Source: CAVQXR01 sp046330455 (GTDB lineage: Bacteria; Actinomycetota; Thermoleophilia; Gaiellales; Gaiellaceae). Taken from it: a DNA stretch of 64,000 nucleotides. Location: assembly GCA_046330455.1 (NCBI GenBank), contig JAXLSU010000003.1, forward strand, positions 248,001 through 312,000. The letters run 5' to 3'. A model generated the notes under the pieces. That model did no database searches, had not been told where the DNA came from, and saw only the letters and a list, made by a program, of their open reading frames with translations. Below, in pieces: positions 50,591 through 59,870 of the stretch (positions are counted from its first letter, which is position 1; each line of letters begins with the position of its first letter). Position numbers and translations under genes: made by a program.

Positions 50591-51691
50591 GTGTTTCGCA
50601 AACGCGAGGAAATCCCCGGCGTCGCGTCCGAGGCCGTCCGCACCGAGCCCGCGGCCATGGAGGCGCTCGACACGGTCGCGGCGATCCTGCGTGCGCTCGC
50701 CCGGGTGCCGTCTTCGCGCCACGGGGCGGCGGGCGAGCTCGAGGCATGGGCCAGGCACGTGCTGGTGCTCGCGCCGCCACCGCGCGGCCGTGGGTGGCGC
50801 AACGACCGCGACTGGAGAGGCCTGCAGCAGCACGTCGTCTCGCACATTCGCGAGGAGAGCGTCGGAGTCGGCCGGACGATCGGTGATCTCCAGGATGCGC
50901 TCTGGGCCGTGATCGAAGGCATGAGCCGGGTCGTCGCTGCCGATGCCGCCGAGGACGCCCGAGCGGCCGAGTGCCTCGCCCGGCTCCGTGGAGCGCCCGG
51001 AGCGCCTGTCGAGGAGATGAAGCAGACGGTGCTGGACGCCGTCGAGCAGCTCGGCTCACTCGTCGAGACGAAGACGGCCCGGCACCAGGCGATCGCCCGC
51101 GAGCTCGGAGAGCGAGTCGACGTCCTACGGGTCGAGCTCGATGCCGCACGGCGGGAGGCCGAGCTCGATGGGCTGACCAAGCTGGCGAACCGCGTGACGC
51201 TCAACCGTGAGCTCTCGAGGGCGTTGCAGCTCCACGTGCTCACCGGCGAGCCGTACGCGCTCGTGATGGTCGACATCGACGGGTTCAAGGCCGTCAACGA
51301 CCGCTTCGGGCATCTGGCCGGCGACGAGGCGCTGCGCTCGATCGCGGACGCGCTCGCGCTGAGCTTTCCGCGCCGGGCGGACCTCGTCTGCCGGTACGGC
51401 GGGGACGAGTTCGCGATCGTGCTCCGCGACACGTCGCTCGGGGACGCCGAGCGACTCGCCGCTCGCAGCCTGGAGGCGGTGCGCGGGCTGAGCATGGACG
51501 GGTTCGAGGAACTCGCGCTCACGGTGAGCGTGGGCGTCGCAGCCCCAGGGGCCTCGGACAGCTCGGCCGGCTGGATCGAGCTGGCCGACCGAGCGCTGTA
51601 CGCCGCGAAGGCCGGCGGGCGGGATCGCGTTGCGATCGCGCCGGACATTACCGGGCCGGAGGACGCGGCCACCGACCTCCGGGCCGCCTGA
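50591..51691 (+). CDS. Cytoplasmic GGDEF diguanylate cyclase
   Basis: A 366-residue protein without membrane segments. An N-terminal helical region of about 190 residues, ending in a probable coiled coil, precedes the GGDEF domain. LDGLTKLANRVTLNREL starts the domain, MVDIDGFKAVNDRFGH carries the metal Asp, and CRYGGDEFAIVL the active site; RRAD five residues upstream is an intact I-site. It makes cyclic di-GMP. Start uncertain: GTG 50591 or ATG 50657. Confidence 0.88.
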   Translation: MFRKREEIPGVASEAVRTEPAAMEALDTVAAILRALARVPSSRHGAAGELEAWARHVLVLAPPPRGRGWRNDRDWRGLQQHVVSHIREESVGVGRTIGDLQDALWAVIEGMSRVVAADAAEDARAAECLARLRGAPGAPVEEMKQTVLDAVEQLGSLVETKTARHQAIARELGERVDVLRVELDAARREAELDGLTKLANRVTLNRELSRALQLHVLTGEPYALVMVDIDGFKAVNDRFGHLAGDEALRSIADALALSFPRRADLVCRYGGDEFAIVLRDTSLGDAERLAARSLEAVRGLSMDGFEELALTVSVGVAAPGASDSSAGWIELADRALYAAKAGGRDRVAIAPDITGPEDAATDLRAA

Positions 51692-51734
51692 CGCTGCGCG
51701 TGCACGCCGGCCGCGCCGGGGCTATCCTCCAACG

Positions 51735-51908
51735 GTGATCGCTGCGCTGATCGGGTTCGGGCTCGGCTGGTTCGCGCGGGCGCTGTGGGAGAGGCGCCGG
51801 GGTGGAGCACAGGAGCTGACCGGGGAGCCGACCCGCGCGGAGCCGGAGATCCCTCCGGCCGCGGCGTTCGCCCAGGGCCCTGTCGCCCGGGCCGGCGAGG
51901 GCAACTAG
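51735..51908 (+). CDS. Small single-span membrane protein
   Basis: A 57-residue protein: one hydrophobic helix (IAALIGFGLGWFARALW) followed by a basic stretch and a Pro/Ala-rich tail, suggesting an N-out or N-in small membrane protein. TATCCT (51723-51728) ends 6 bases before the GTG, supporting expression. It lies 13 bases upstream of the sulfite-oxidase-like gene and might be its membrane partner, but this is a guess. Confidence 0.5.
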   Translation: MIAALIGFGLGWFARALWERRRGGAQELTGEPTRAEPEIPPAAAFAQGPVARAGEGN

Positions 51909-51921
51909 CACGTCCCGTACG

Positions 51922-52986
51922 GTGGCGCAGGCGCCGGCCGACTTCAGCCTCGCCGAGCTCGACCTCGCGGGACGCAACCACGCGTTCCTGCTCGAGGCGC
52001 TCGACTACCCGGTGACGCCGCTCGGCCTGCACTACCTGCTGAATCATTTCGACGTACCGCGCGTCGACCCGGACACGTTCCGCCTCCGGATCGACGGTCT
52101 CGTCGAGCGGACGCTGGCGCTCGACCTGGATCGGCTACGGGCGCTGCCACGGGAGTCCCGGACGGTGACGATGGAGTGTGCCGGAAACGGCCGGGCGGCC
52201 CTGGTTCCGCGTCCCCGTACCCAGGCGTGGGTGCTCGGCGCGGTCGGGACGTCGACGTGGACGGGAACGCGCCTTGCCCCGCTGCTCGAGGCCGCCGGGG
52301 TCGCGAAGGAGGCGGTGGACGTCGTCTTCACCGGGCTCGATCGCGGCATCGAGGGCGACATCGAGCAGGACTACGCGCGGAGCCTGCCGGTCGGCGAGGC
52401 GCTCTGCGGGGACGCCCTGCTCGCCTGGGAGCTCGACGGCGTGCCGCTCCCGCCGCAGCACGGGTTTCCGCTCCGGCTGATCGTCCCGGGCTGGTACGGG
52501 ATGGCGAGCGTGAAGTGGCTGACGCGGATCACCGTCGTTCCCGAGCCGTTCCGGGGCTACTACCAGGTACAGGCCTACTGCGCGCGCCAGCGTCCCGATG
52601 AGCCGGGTGAGCCGCTGACGCGGATCCTGCCGCGGGCGCTCATGATCCCACCCGGGATCGCCGAGTTCCCGAGCCGGTGTCGCTTCGTCGACCGCGGCCC
52701 GTGCCGCCTCCGGGGGCGCGCGTGGTCGGGCTTCGGTCCGATCGACCGTGTGGAGGTGAGCCTGGACGGGGGCTCCACCTGGGAGGAGGCCCACCTCCAG
52801 CGCGACCTCGAGGACGGCGCCTGGTGTGCCTGGAGCCTCGACTGGGAGGCGTCCCGCCCCGGTGAGGTCGTCCTGTGCTGCCGGGCCCGGGACGTCACCG
52901 GGCGACAGCAGCCGCTCGAGCAGTCCTGGAACCTCGGCGGGTACGCGAACAACGCCGTTCAGCGTGTAGCCGTCACCGTCCGCTGA
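51922..52986 (+). CDS. Sulfite-oxidase-like molybdopterin oxidoreductase
   Basis: A 354-residue protein of the sulfite oxidase family. The molybdenum-ligand cysteine is in TVTMECAGNGR near residue 90, and the cofactor-binding region includes GLDRGIEGDIEQDY and HGFPLRLIVPGWYGMASVKWL. The C-terminal Mo-co dimerisation Ig-like domain (about residues 225-354) contains SGFGPIDRVEVSLDGG. No signal peptide or haem domain is seen, so it may be cytoplasmic. The substrate may be sulfite, but related enzymes reduce other substrates. Confidence 0.88.
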   Translation: MAQAPADFSLAELDLAGRNHAFLLEALDYPVTPLGLHYLLNHFDVPRVDPDTFRLRIDGLVERTLALDLDRLRALPRESRTVTMECAGNGRAALVPRPRTQAWVLGAVGTSTWTGTRLAPLLEAAGVAKEAVDVVFTGLDRGIEGDIEQDYARSLPVGEALCGDALLAWELDGVPLPPQHGFPLRLIVPGWYGMASVKWLTRITVVPEPFRGYYQVQAYCARQRPDEPGEPLTRILPRALMIPPGIAEFPSRCRFVDRGPCRLRGRAWSGFGPIDRVEVSLDGGSTWEEAHLQRDLEDGAWCAWSLDWEASRPGEVVLCCRARDVTGRQQPLEQSWNLGGYANNAVQRVAVTVR

Positions 52987-53019
52987 GCTGCGGGCTACCG
53001 CCGTTCGCCCGCGACGGAG

Positions 53020-53627
53020 TCAGGCTGCGGGTGACTGCGCGGGCCTCGCGCCGTCGGCGAGCTCCCGGAACGCGAGCCGTGCAAGCCGCCTGCGGACGTC
53101 GAGCGGGGCAAGCTCGAAGGAGAGCCCCCAGGTACCGCCACCGTAGGCGTGAACGACCCTGGCGGTCGTCGAGATGGTCTCTCCGCCGGGCACGGGAATC
53201 GCGATCTGCACGCGGTCGTCGACCTGGAGCTCATGGGGCGATGTGACGCGGATGCCCCCTTCGCTCACCTCCACGAGCGTTCCCGCGAGCGGCGCCGCAG
53301 CCCCGACCGGCCGCAGCTCGACCTCGATCGCGTGGGCGGCCCGCGGCGTGTCCCGGCGCTCACGGCCGGCCGAGCGGCCGAGGAGGCGTACCTGCAGCAG
53401 CGGCCGGCCGGGCCGAGCGCCGCGACGACTGCCGAGAACCACTCGATACCACGGCCCGAGACCACCCCGATGTCGAGGGGCTGTGCCGGGTCGGGAATCA
53501 CCTGACCGCCGCCCTCGGCGAGCGGCGCGCGGAGCGTGAGGCTGTCGCCGTCGTGCTCGACGACGCGCGAGACGAGCTCCCCGTAGCCGGGGACGCGAAG
53601 ATGAACGAGGCCGTTGATCGGTTGCAT
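53020..53627 (-). pseudogene. PilZ-domain (YcgR-like) gene with an apparent frameshift
   Basis: The N-terminal half (from ATG 53627) reads MQPINGLVHLRVPGYGELVS through EWFSAVVAALGPAG, a YcgR-like beta domain. The C-terminal half in another frame is a PilZ domain: RDTPR (RxxxR), VSEGGIRV (D/NxSxxG-like with Glu first) and a beta-barrel to the stop. The frames meet at about 53395-53425 in a GC tract; loss of one base would explain it. Either a sequencing error or a real mutation. If intact it would be a c-di-GMP receptor of about 200 residues, matching the two cyclases in the window. Confidence 0.75.
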
Positions 53628-53781
53628 CGGGATGCCCTGCCTGCCGGTTGGTGCTGCACGGGTCCATGTCGGCAGGGAGCTCTGGCACCTTGAGCCTGTG
53701 ATTCACGGGCAAGCGGTATCCGTCGGAGCGGCATTGCTCCGAGAGGACGGCGGCGGTCGCCGGACGGTGCGAGACGCCGCG

Positions 53782-54984
53782 TTAGGGCTTGCGGCGGCGC
53801 ACGCCGGTCGGTCGGCCCCAGCGGGAGTTCCGGCCGCGCCCCGAGTAGACGAGGCGGGGTGGCGCCAGCTGCATCCCGCTGCTCTCGAACTGCTCGCCGT
53901 GACCGAGCCGCGCCGCGACCCGGCTGACCTCGTCCTGCTGATCGGGCAGGACGAACGTGATGCCGGTGCCGGAGCGTCCCGCCCGGCCCGTCCGGCCCAC
54001 ACGGTGGACGTAGTCCTTGTGTTCGGCAGGCGGATCGAAGTTGATCACGTGGCTGATCTGGTCGAGATCGAGGCCGCGGGCGGCGACGTCCGTTGCCACG
54101 AGCGTCGACACCGATCCCTTCTCGAACCGTGCGAGCGCCTTCTCGCGGGCGGCCTGGGTCTTGTCGCCGTGCATTGCCGTCGCCTTGATGCCGTGGCGCT
54201 CGAGCTTGCGCACGAGACGGTCGGCGCCGCGCTTCGTCCGGACGAAGACGAGCGTCCGTCCCTGCTCCTCGTTCAGCAGGCCGACCAGCCTGTCCACCTT
54301 GTTGTCGGGCGTCACCGGCACGAACCGGTGCTCGACCTCGCCGCGCTCGCGGGAGACGGGCAGCTCGGCCTCGTGGGTGCACGGGTTGTGGGTGTAGGCG
54401 TGGGCGATTCGCCCGACCTCCCCGTCGAGAGTCGCCGAGAAGAACATGGTCTGGCGGTCGCGGGGGAGGCGGCGGACGATCCGATCGACCTGGGGCTGGA
54501 AGCCCATGTCGAGCATCCTGTCGGCCTCGTCGAGGACGAGTATCTGGACCCTGCCGAGATCGACGAGCTTCCGGCTCGCGAGATCCTCCAGCCGGCCGGG
54601 AGTCGCGACGAGGACATGGGCTCCCCGCGCGGTCTTGGCCTGTGGCGCGACCGCGACACCACCGTATGCGGAGGCGACCCGGAGATCCTTGGCGCGGGCG
54701 AGCGGGGTCAGGTCCTCGGTGACCTGCACCGCCAGCTCGCGCGTCGGAACGAGGATGAGCGCAACGGGCGTCGCGGCGTTGCGGTTCACGCGCTCGACGA
54801 TCGGAAGGCCGAACGCGAGCGTCTTGCCCGATCCGGTCGGCGACTTCGCGAGGACGTCTCGGCCGTCGAGGGCGTCGGGAACGACGAGGCTCTGGATCGT
54901 GAACGGGGCCTCGATGGAACGTGCTGCAAGCGCGTCGACGACGGGCGCAGACACGCCGAGCTGGCGGAACGATCTCTGGGACAT
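53782..54984 (-). CDS. DEAD-box ATP-dependent RNA helicase
   Basis: A 400-residue RhlE/CsdA-type helicase: Q-motif region FRQLGVSAPVVDAL, Walker A AKSPTGSGKT, PTRELA, TPGRLEDL, DEAD, SAT, and HRVGRTGRAGR. It lacks a long C-terminal extension and ends in a short basic tail. It unwinds structured RNA, often in ribosome assembly or cold adaptation. AGAGGAG precedes the ATG at 9 bases. Confidence 0.95.
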   Translation of the reverse strand: MSQRSFRQLGVSAPVVDALAARSIEAPFTIQSLVVPDALDGRDVLAKSPTGSGKTLAFGLPIVERVNRNAATPVALILVPTRELAVQVTEDLTPLARAKDLRVASAYGGVAVAPQAKTARGAHVLVATPGRLEDLASRKLVDLGRVQILVLDEADRMLDMGFQPQVDRIVRRLPRDRQTMFFSATLDGEVGRIAHAYTHNPCTHEAELPVSRERGEVEHRFVPVTPDNKVDRLVGLLNEEQGRTLVFVRTKRGADRLVRKLERHGIKATAMHGDKTQAAREKALARFEKGSVSTLVATDVAARGLDLDQISHVINFDPPAEHKDYVHRVGRTGRAGRSGTGITFVLPDQQDEVSRVAARLGHGEQFESSGMQLAPPRLVYSGRGRNSRWGRPTGVRRRKP

Positions 54985-55319
54985 GTTCTCTGACTCCTCT
55001 TACTACGCGGCCGCACGGCGGCCCTGGTTTCGAGATTCGCCTTGCCCGAAACCGCCGTAGGAGGAGACGAGAAGAAAAACCTCACCGGGCGGCAGACTCG
55101 CAGCCCGTGCACCTACGGTAGCAGACGGCGCCGGCCGGACCTCCCCCGGGCGGGGGACTCAAGGTTCTCTCGCCCGGTGCCGATACACAAAGGTTCGGCC
55201 CGCGCGCTTCGAGGCGAGAAGGCGGGATAACCGCACCTCCGGACGGGCGCTGTCTCGACCGACGTCGCGGCTCCCGCCGGCGAGACTCCTCCACGTTCTC
55301 GCTGACGAAGGAGCAATCG
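54985..55319. other. 335-base divergent intergenic region
   Basis: No gene supported. It holds the leader of the helicase gene (minus), which can fold a hairpin with arms GGTTTCG and CGAAACC (55025-55052). A GC-rich hairpin lies at 55142-55157 (TCCCCC and GGGGGA around GGGC). The plus-strand end has AAGGAG (55308-55313) for the FAD oxidase. A structured leader on a helicase mRNA is often regulatory, but nothing here proves it. Confidence 0.5.
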
Positions 55320-56702
55320 ATGCTGACGAAAGAGAGAGGCCTGGCGGAGATCGCCGAGCTCGACGCGCGAGTCGCCGGTGCGGTCGTGCGTCCCGGTGAC
55401 GCGGGCTGGGATGCGGCGCGGCGGGCATGGAACCTGGCCGTCGACCAACGGCCCGAGGCCGTGGTGTTCCCTGCGGACGCGGCCGACGTGGTCGCCGTCG
55501 TCGAGCTTGCACGGGCGGCAGGCCTCGGCGTGGCGGCCCAGGGCACGGGGCACGGCGCCGCGGCGCGTGGATCCGTGGAGGGCACGATCCTGCTGAACAT
55601 GGCGTGCCTGAAGGGCGTGGAGATCGACCCCGTCGCGCGCACGGCGCGCGTCGAGGCCGGCGTGGTCTGGGGCGACGTCTCCGTGGCTGCGGCGGAGCAC
55701 GGCCTCGCGGGTCTCGCGGGCTCGGCTCGCGACGTCGGTGTGGTCGGCTACACGCTCGGTGGGGGCCTCGGCTGGCTCGCCCGGCGCCATGGTCTCGCCG
55801 CGAACAGCGTGCGGGCGATCGAGGTCGTCACGGCCGACGGAGAGGAGCGCCGCGTCGACGCCGGCACCGACACCGAGCTCTTCTGGGCTCTCCGGGGTGG
55901 TGGTGGGAGCTTCGCCGTCGTGACGGCGCTCGAGCTCGACCTCTTTCCGGTCTCGGAGCTGTACGCCGGCGTGATCTGGTGGCCGTTCGATCGTGCCGAG
56001 GAGGTTCTCGCCCGGTACCTCGATTGGGCGGAGACCGTACCCGACGAGCTGACCTCCCTCGTGCGCGTCCTCCACCTGCCACCGCTTCCGTTCCTGCCTG
56101 AGGAGATTCGCGGGAAGTCCTTCGCCGTCGTCGAGGGCGCGTTTCTCGGGTCGCAGGCAGAGGGCGCGCGGCTGCTGCGGCCGCTGCGCGAGCTCGGTGG
56201 GGCTGCGATGGACACGTTCGCGATGATCCCGCCGACGGCGCTCGGCGACCTGCATCAGGATCCGCCGGAGCCCGTTCCCGGAGTCGGAAACGGGATGGTG
56301 CTCGGTGCGCTGCCGCCGGAGGCCGTTCCGGCGCTCGTGGGCGCTGCCGGGCCGGGAACGCCCGTGCTCTCGGTCGAGCTTCGCCATCTCGGTGGAGCCC
56401 TCGCAGCGTCGAAGCCAGGGCACGGTGCGCTCGCAGCGATCGACGGCCGGTTCGCGATGTACGCCGTCGGGATCGCTCCGAGCCCCGCTGCCGCCGCCGC
56501 GGTCGAGATGCAGCTGGACAGGATCACGTGGGTGCTCGAGCCATGGGCGACCGGGAGCGCGTTCCTGAACTTCTCGGAGCGTCCCGGTGCGGCCCGCGCG
56601 ACGTTCGCGGCAGACACCTACGGGCGGCTCGCGCGCGTCAGGGCCGAGTACGACCCGGATGGCCTGATCCGGGCGAACCACCCGATCGAGCCCGCGAGCT
56701 GA
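55320..56702 (+). CDS. FAD-linked oxidase (BBE-like, berberine-bridge-enzyme type)
   Basis: A 460-residue flavoprotein. PEAVVFPADAADVVAVVELA starts the FAD-binding half, GTGHGAAARG carries the His equivalent to the covalent FAD attachment site, GGGLGWLARRHGLAANSV is the second FAD motif, and the C-terminal LNFSERPG and YDPDGLIRANHPI are typical BBE-tail segments. Many relatives have a second covalent Cys; here the corresponding region SARDVGVVGYTLGGG shows none, so single attachment is likely. AAGGAG is 6 bases before the ATG. Confidence 0.9.
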   Translation: MLTKERGLAEIAELDARVAGAVVRPGDAGWDAARRAWNLAVDQRPEAVVFPADAADVVAVVELARAAGLGVAAQGTGHGAAARGSVEGTILLNMACLKGVEIDPVARTARVEAGVVWGDVSVAAAEHGLAGLAGSARDVGVVGYTLGGGLGWLARRHGLAANSVRAIEVVTADGEERRVDAGTDTELFWALRGGGGSFAVVTALELDLFPVSELYAGVIWWPFDRAEEVLARYLDWAETVPDELTSLVRVLHLPPLPFLPEEIRGKSFAVVEGAFLGSQAEGARLLRPLRELGGAAMDTFAMIPPTALGDLHQDPPEPVPGVGNGMVLGALPPEAVPALVGAAGPGTPVLSVELRHLGGALAASKPGHGALAAIDGRFAMYAVGIAPSPAAAAAVEMQLDRITWVLEPWATGSAFLNFSERPGAARATFAADTYGRLARVRAEYDPDGLIRANHPIEPAS

Positions 56703-56723
56703 CGCGGCAGGAAGGCGTGAACG

Positions 56724-56753
56724 GCGGCCGGACGCCTGCGGGCGTCCGGCCGC
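56724..56753 (+). terminator. Strong hairpin after the FAD oxidase gene
   Basis: A perfect 13-base stem (56724-56736 with 56741-56753) around TGCG lies 21 bases after the stop. No T-run follows, so it is a terminator-like or mRNA-stabilising hairpin. Confidence 0.55.
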
Positions 56754-56894
56754 ACCCGCGTCCGCTGGAGCGGCGAGTCGACGTTCCTTCGGGCTCACCC
56801 GCGGACAACCCCCTATGCGCGATCGGGGGTTGCCCGGATGCGGCGGAGAGGGCGCGGTGGGAGCATGGTGGCGTACCGGAGCCAAGGAGGAGCA

Positions 56895-57407
56895 ATGAAG
56901 GCTGTCGTCGTCTTCGAGTCGCTGTACGGCAACACACATGCGGTCGCCGATGCGGTCGCCGACGGTCTGCGTCAGGGCGCGGAGGTCGAGGTCGTCCCGG
57001 TCACTGACGCGGCCCCGCAGATGGTCGCAGGGGTCGACCTGCTCGTCGTCGGCGGGCCGACGCACGTTCACGGCCTGTCCTCGAATCTCTCCCGGAAGGG
57101 AGCCGCCGACGGCGCCCGGAAGAAGGGGCATCCGGAGCCGGACGTGCATGGTCCGGCCCTGCGGACGTGGTTCGACGGGCTCGAGAAGGCGCCGGACGGC
57201 CGTGCCGCGGCCTTCGACACCCGGGCCGGCGGACCGAAGCTCCTCACGGGCTCCGCGGCCGGTGGGATCTCGCGGCGTCTGCGCCATCACGGCTACGAGG
57301 TCGTCGGCGAGGAGAGCTTCGTCGTCGAGGACATGGAGGGCCCGCTGCGCCACGGCGAGCTCGAGCGTGCGAGGGAGTGGGGACGGGGGTTAGCCGCGAA
57401 GATCTGA
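56895..57407 (+). CDS. Flavodoxin-domain protein
   Basis: A 170-residue protein with the FMN-phosphate loop VVFESLYGNTHAVADAVA at its start, VVGGPTHVHGLS as the ring-binding loop, and a C-terminal SFVVEDMEGPL helix region. It probably binds FMN and carries electrons or acts in stress. AAGGAGG (56884-56890) precedes the ATG. No obvious partner in the neighbourhood. Confidence 0.85.
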   Translation: MKAVVVFESLYGNTHAVADAVADGLRQGAEVEVVPVTDAAPQMVAGVDLLVVGGPTHVHGLSSNLSRKGAADGARKKGHPEPDVHGPALRTWFDGLEKAPDGRAAAFDTRAGGPKLLTGSAAGGISRRLRHHGYEVVGEESFVVEDMEGPLRHGELERAREWGRGLAAKI

Positions 57408-57426
57408 GCCCGCGCGGAGGCCCGAG

Positions 57427-58317
57427 TCAGCCCGCCACGCAGGTGGCGAGCCGCCGGAGTGGAGCCCAGTGGCGGGCCGAGGTCGTGGCGAAGTCGTAGA
57501 GGCTCGCTCCCAGCAGGTGGTCGCCGCAGACGGCGTCGGCGAAGCCTCTCACCTCGCCGAGCGTGGCGCTGTCGGCGACGCCGCCGATCAGGTGGATCCG
57601 GGCGCTCGGATCACCGGTCTCGCGTCGCAGCACGGCGATGCTCTCCGAGACGTAGGCACGGGTCCCCTGACGGCCGTTCGTGCGGTACGTGAAGTAGACC
57701 ATCGGCAGGAACACGTCGAAACGCTCGGCGAGCCCCCGGTACGGAAACCCGGGCCACGCGGTGGGCGAGAGCTCGAGCCCGCGCGGGGACGGGATGATCG
57801 CTCCCAGTCGGTACTCGGGCCCGACCGCGGCGCGGAGCTCTCGGGCGACGCGAAGCAGGCGTGCCGTGCGCCGCGTCGGGGATTTCACGGCCTCGCTCTC
57901 GATATCGAGGGCGAAACCGTCGAACGTCTGGCCCCCGGTCGTCTCGAAGCGAATCGCCGCGAGAGAGCGGGCGACGTCCTTCGACGGGTCGAGGAAGCCC
58001 GGGAGGTACCACGCGACGACGCGCATCCCGCTGGCGTGGGCGGCCTCCAGGAACCTGCCGACGAGCTTCGACCGTACGATCGCCCGTCGCTGGCGGTAGT
58101 TGGCGGTCTCCAGGTAGATCGTCTGCACCCCGCGGGCCGCGATCGCGGAGACGGCTGCCTCCGGGTCGTTCCACACGCCCGTGTCGTAGATGTCGACCCA
58201 GGTCCCGAAGCCCCGGTACGGAGCGAGCGTGGCCGCCTGGAGCGCCGGCACGGCGGCGAGGGCGAAGGCGGCCACGAGAACGCCGGTGAGGAGGCGCGAA
58301 CGGCGCACGGAGACCAT
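57427..58317 (-). CDS. Secreted TIM-barrel glycoside-hydrolase-like protein
   Basis: A 296-residue exported protein with signal peptide VRRSRLLTGVLVAAFALAAVPALQA (residues about 4-28). The mature part has GTWVDIYDT, GVQTIYLETANY, MRVVAWYLPGF, DGFALDIES and VFLPMVYFTYR, the pattern of hypothetical glycoside hydrolases with a conserved Asp-x-Glu at strand 4. Substrate unknown; a polysaccharide is likely. Start ATG 58317 chosen for the signal peptide. Confidence 0.78.
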   Translation of the reverse strand: MVSVRRSRLLTGVLVAAFALAAVPALQAATLAPYRGFGTWVDIYDTGVWNDPEAAVSAIAARGVQTIYLETANYRQRRAIVRSKLVGRFLEAAHASGMRVVAWYLPGFLDPSKDVARSLAAIRFETTGGQTFDGFALDIESEAVKSPTRRTARLLRVARELRAAVGPEYRLGAIIPSPRGLELSPTAWPGFPYRGLAERFDVFLPMVYFTYRTNGRQGTRAYVSESIAVLRRETGDPSARIHLIGGVADSATLGEVRGFADAVCGDHLLGASLYDFATTSARHWAPLRRLATCVAG

Positions 58318-58379
58318 GGTGCCCGATTCGCGGCCCGGGGAGCCATGCCTCCGTCCGTTTCGGCGACCGGGCGGCGTGC

Positions 58380-58970
58380 TCAGTCGCCGCTGACGAAGAA
58401 CAGCCAGGTGCCGTCCTCGCGGATGCCCACTCGGTAGCCGAGGTACCCGCCGGTCTGCGCGAAGCCGTCGATCTCGTCGGCCGTGTAGAGCTGGCGGAGC
58501 GGCGCCACGTCGTCGTCCGTCCACTGCTCGGGAGCCCTGGCATGGGCCGACGGCCAGACCCAGGTGTCGCCGGTCCTCGCGGCCGGCCAGGTCAGGACGA
58601 GCGGCAGGAAATCGCCGAGGATCGGCACCTCCCCTTCCTCCTCGAGCATCCTCCAGTAGCCGACCGGATCACCGCCCTCGCCGAACGAGTAGGAGAACGT
58701 GGCCGGGTCGAGGAGCATCCCGAGGGCCGCGTAGTCGCGAGCGTGGGACGCGGCGACGATGGCGTCCCGCGTGGCTGCGACCGCCTCGGGCAGCTCGGCG
58801 GCCTCCGCGGTCTCGACCGCGGTCGATCCGCCGGCCGTGGTGGTCGGCGGTTCGGTCTCGACAGCCGTCGCTTGCGCAGGAAGCGATGCGGCCCGCTCGG
58901 CGCCGCCGCAACCGGCCGCCAGCAGCGCGGCAGCAATGCCTGTGAGACCCAGGAGCAGCAGCGTTCGCAC
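58380..58970 (-). CDS. Lipoprotein of unknown function
   Basis: A 196-residue lipoprotein: signal LLLLGLTGIAAALLAAGC with lipobox ending at Cys 21, a Thr/Glu/Ala-rich linker, then a globular domain of about 130 residues beginning VAATRDAIVAASHARDYAAL. The latter resembles NTF2-like or SnoaL-like folds only loosely. Not recognised. Separate from the upstream gene by 62 bases, no operon clues. Confidence 0.7.
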   Translation of the reverse strand: MRTLLLLGLTGIAAALLAAGCGGAERAASLPAQATAVETEPPTTTAGGSTAVETAEAAELPEAVAATRDAIVAASHARDYAALGMLLDPATFSYSFGEGGDPVGYWRMLEEEGEVPILGDFLPLVLTWPAARTGDTWVWPSAHARAPEQWTDDDVAPLRQLYTADEIDGFAQTGGYLGYRVGIREDGTWLFFVSGD

Positions 58971-59054
58971 CGCCAGTTCGACCGCCTGGTCGGGCCGTAT
59001 GTTCCCGCCGCCGGGTCCCGGGACAGGCGCGATAAGGCTCCGGGACCGGCGGGC

Positions 59055-59870
59055 TCAGCAGCAGCCGGGTCGCAGCGCCGGGCTCACGGTGAGTGGCCTG
59101 CCCGCCGGTACCGGGACGTCGACGTTGACCGCCCGGACGGTTGCGCCGTGCATGCCGTCGGCGACCTCGTGGGTGAAGGTGACGGTGATCTCCTCGAAGC
59201 CGGCCGCCTCGAGGAGCTGCTCGTACTCCCCGACGGAGAGCGCTCCGGCGATGCAGCCTGCGTAGCCCCCACGCTCGGCCCGCGCGGCCGGGGTCAGCCG
59301 GTCCTCGGCGACGACGTCGGAGATACCCAGGCGCCCGCCCGGCCGCAGGACGCGAGCCAGCTCGCGCATCACGGCGGGCTTGTCGACCGAGAGGTTGACG
59401 ACGCAGTTCGAGATGATCACGTCGACGGACCCGGTGGGCAGGGGAATCGCCTCGATCACGCCCTTGAGGAAGATCGCGTTGCCGATGCCGGCTTCGGCGG
59501 CGTTGCGCTGTGCGAGCGCCAGCATCTCGTCGGTCATGTCGAGCCCGAACGCACGGCCTGTCGGGCCGACACGCTTCGCCGACAGGATCACGTCGATACC
59601 GCCGCCCGAGCCGAGATCGAGCACCGTCTCGCCCTCGTGGAGATCGGCGATCGCGGTCGGGTTGCCGCACCCGAGGCTCGCCTGCACGGCTGCCCCGGGG
59701 AGGCCGCTGCGCTCGTCGGAGTCGTAGAGCGCCTCGCCGAAGCTCGCCGGCTCGGAGAGGTCACCGCAGCAGAGCCCGCTGCCGCAGCCTCCTTGCCCGG
59801 CGACGGCTCGGGCCATCTCTGCGTAGTGGCGTCGGACCTCTTCGCGCAACTCGTCCGGTGCTGTCCTCAT
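59055..59870 (-). CDS. arsM: Arsenite S-adenosylmethionine methyltransferase
   Basis: A 271-residue methyltransferase. ASLGCGNPTAIADLHEGETV, VLDLGSGGGIDVILSA and VGPTGRAFGLDMTDEML are the ArsM SAM site. Arsenic-binding cysteines are visible in GLCCGD near residue 35, ISNCVVNLS near 155, GYAGCIAGAL near 210, and CC at the C-terminus. It methylates arsenite to volatile or less toxic species. Start ATG 59870 overlaps the arsR stop (ATGA), giving an arsR-arsM operon. Confidence 0.93.
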   Translation of the reverse strand: MRTAPDELREEVRRHYAEMARAVAGQGGCGSGLCCGDLSEPASFGEALYDSDERSGLPGAAVQASLGCGNPTAIADLHEGETVLDLGSGGGIDVILSAKRVGPTGRAFGLDMTDEMLALAQRNAAEAGIGNAIFLKGVIEAIPLPTGSVDVIISNCVVNLSVDKPAVMRELARVLRPGGRLGISDVVAEDRLTPAARAERGGYAGCIAGALSVGEYEQLLEAAGFEEITVTFTHEVADGMHGATVRAVNVDVPVPAGRPLTVSPALRPGCC

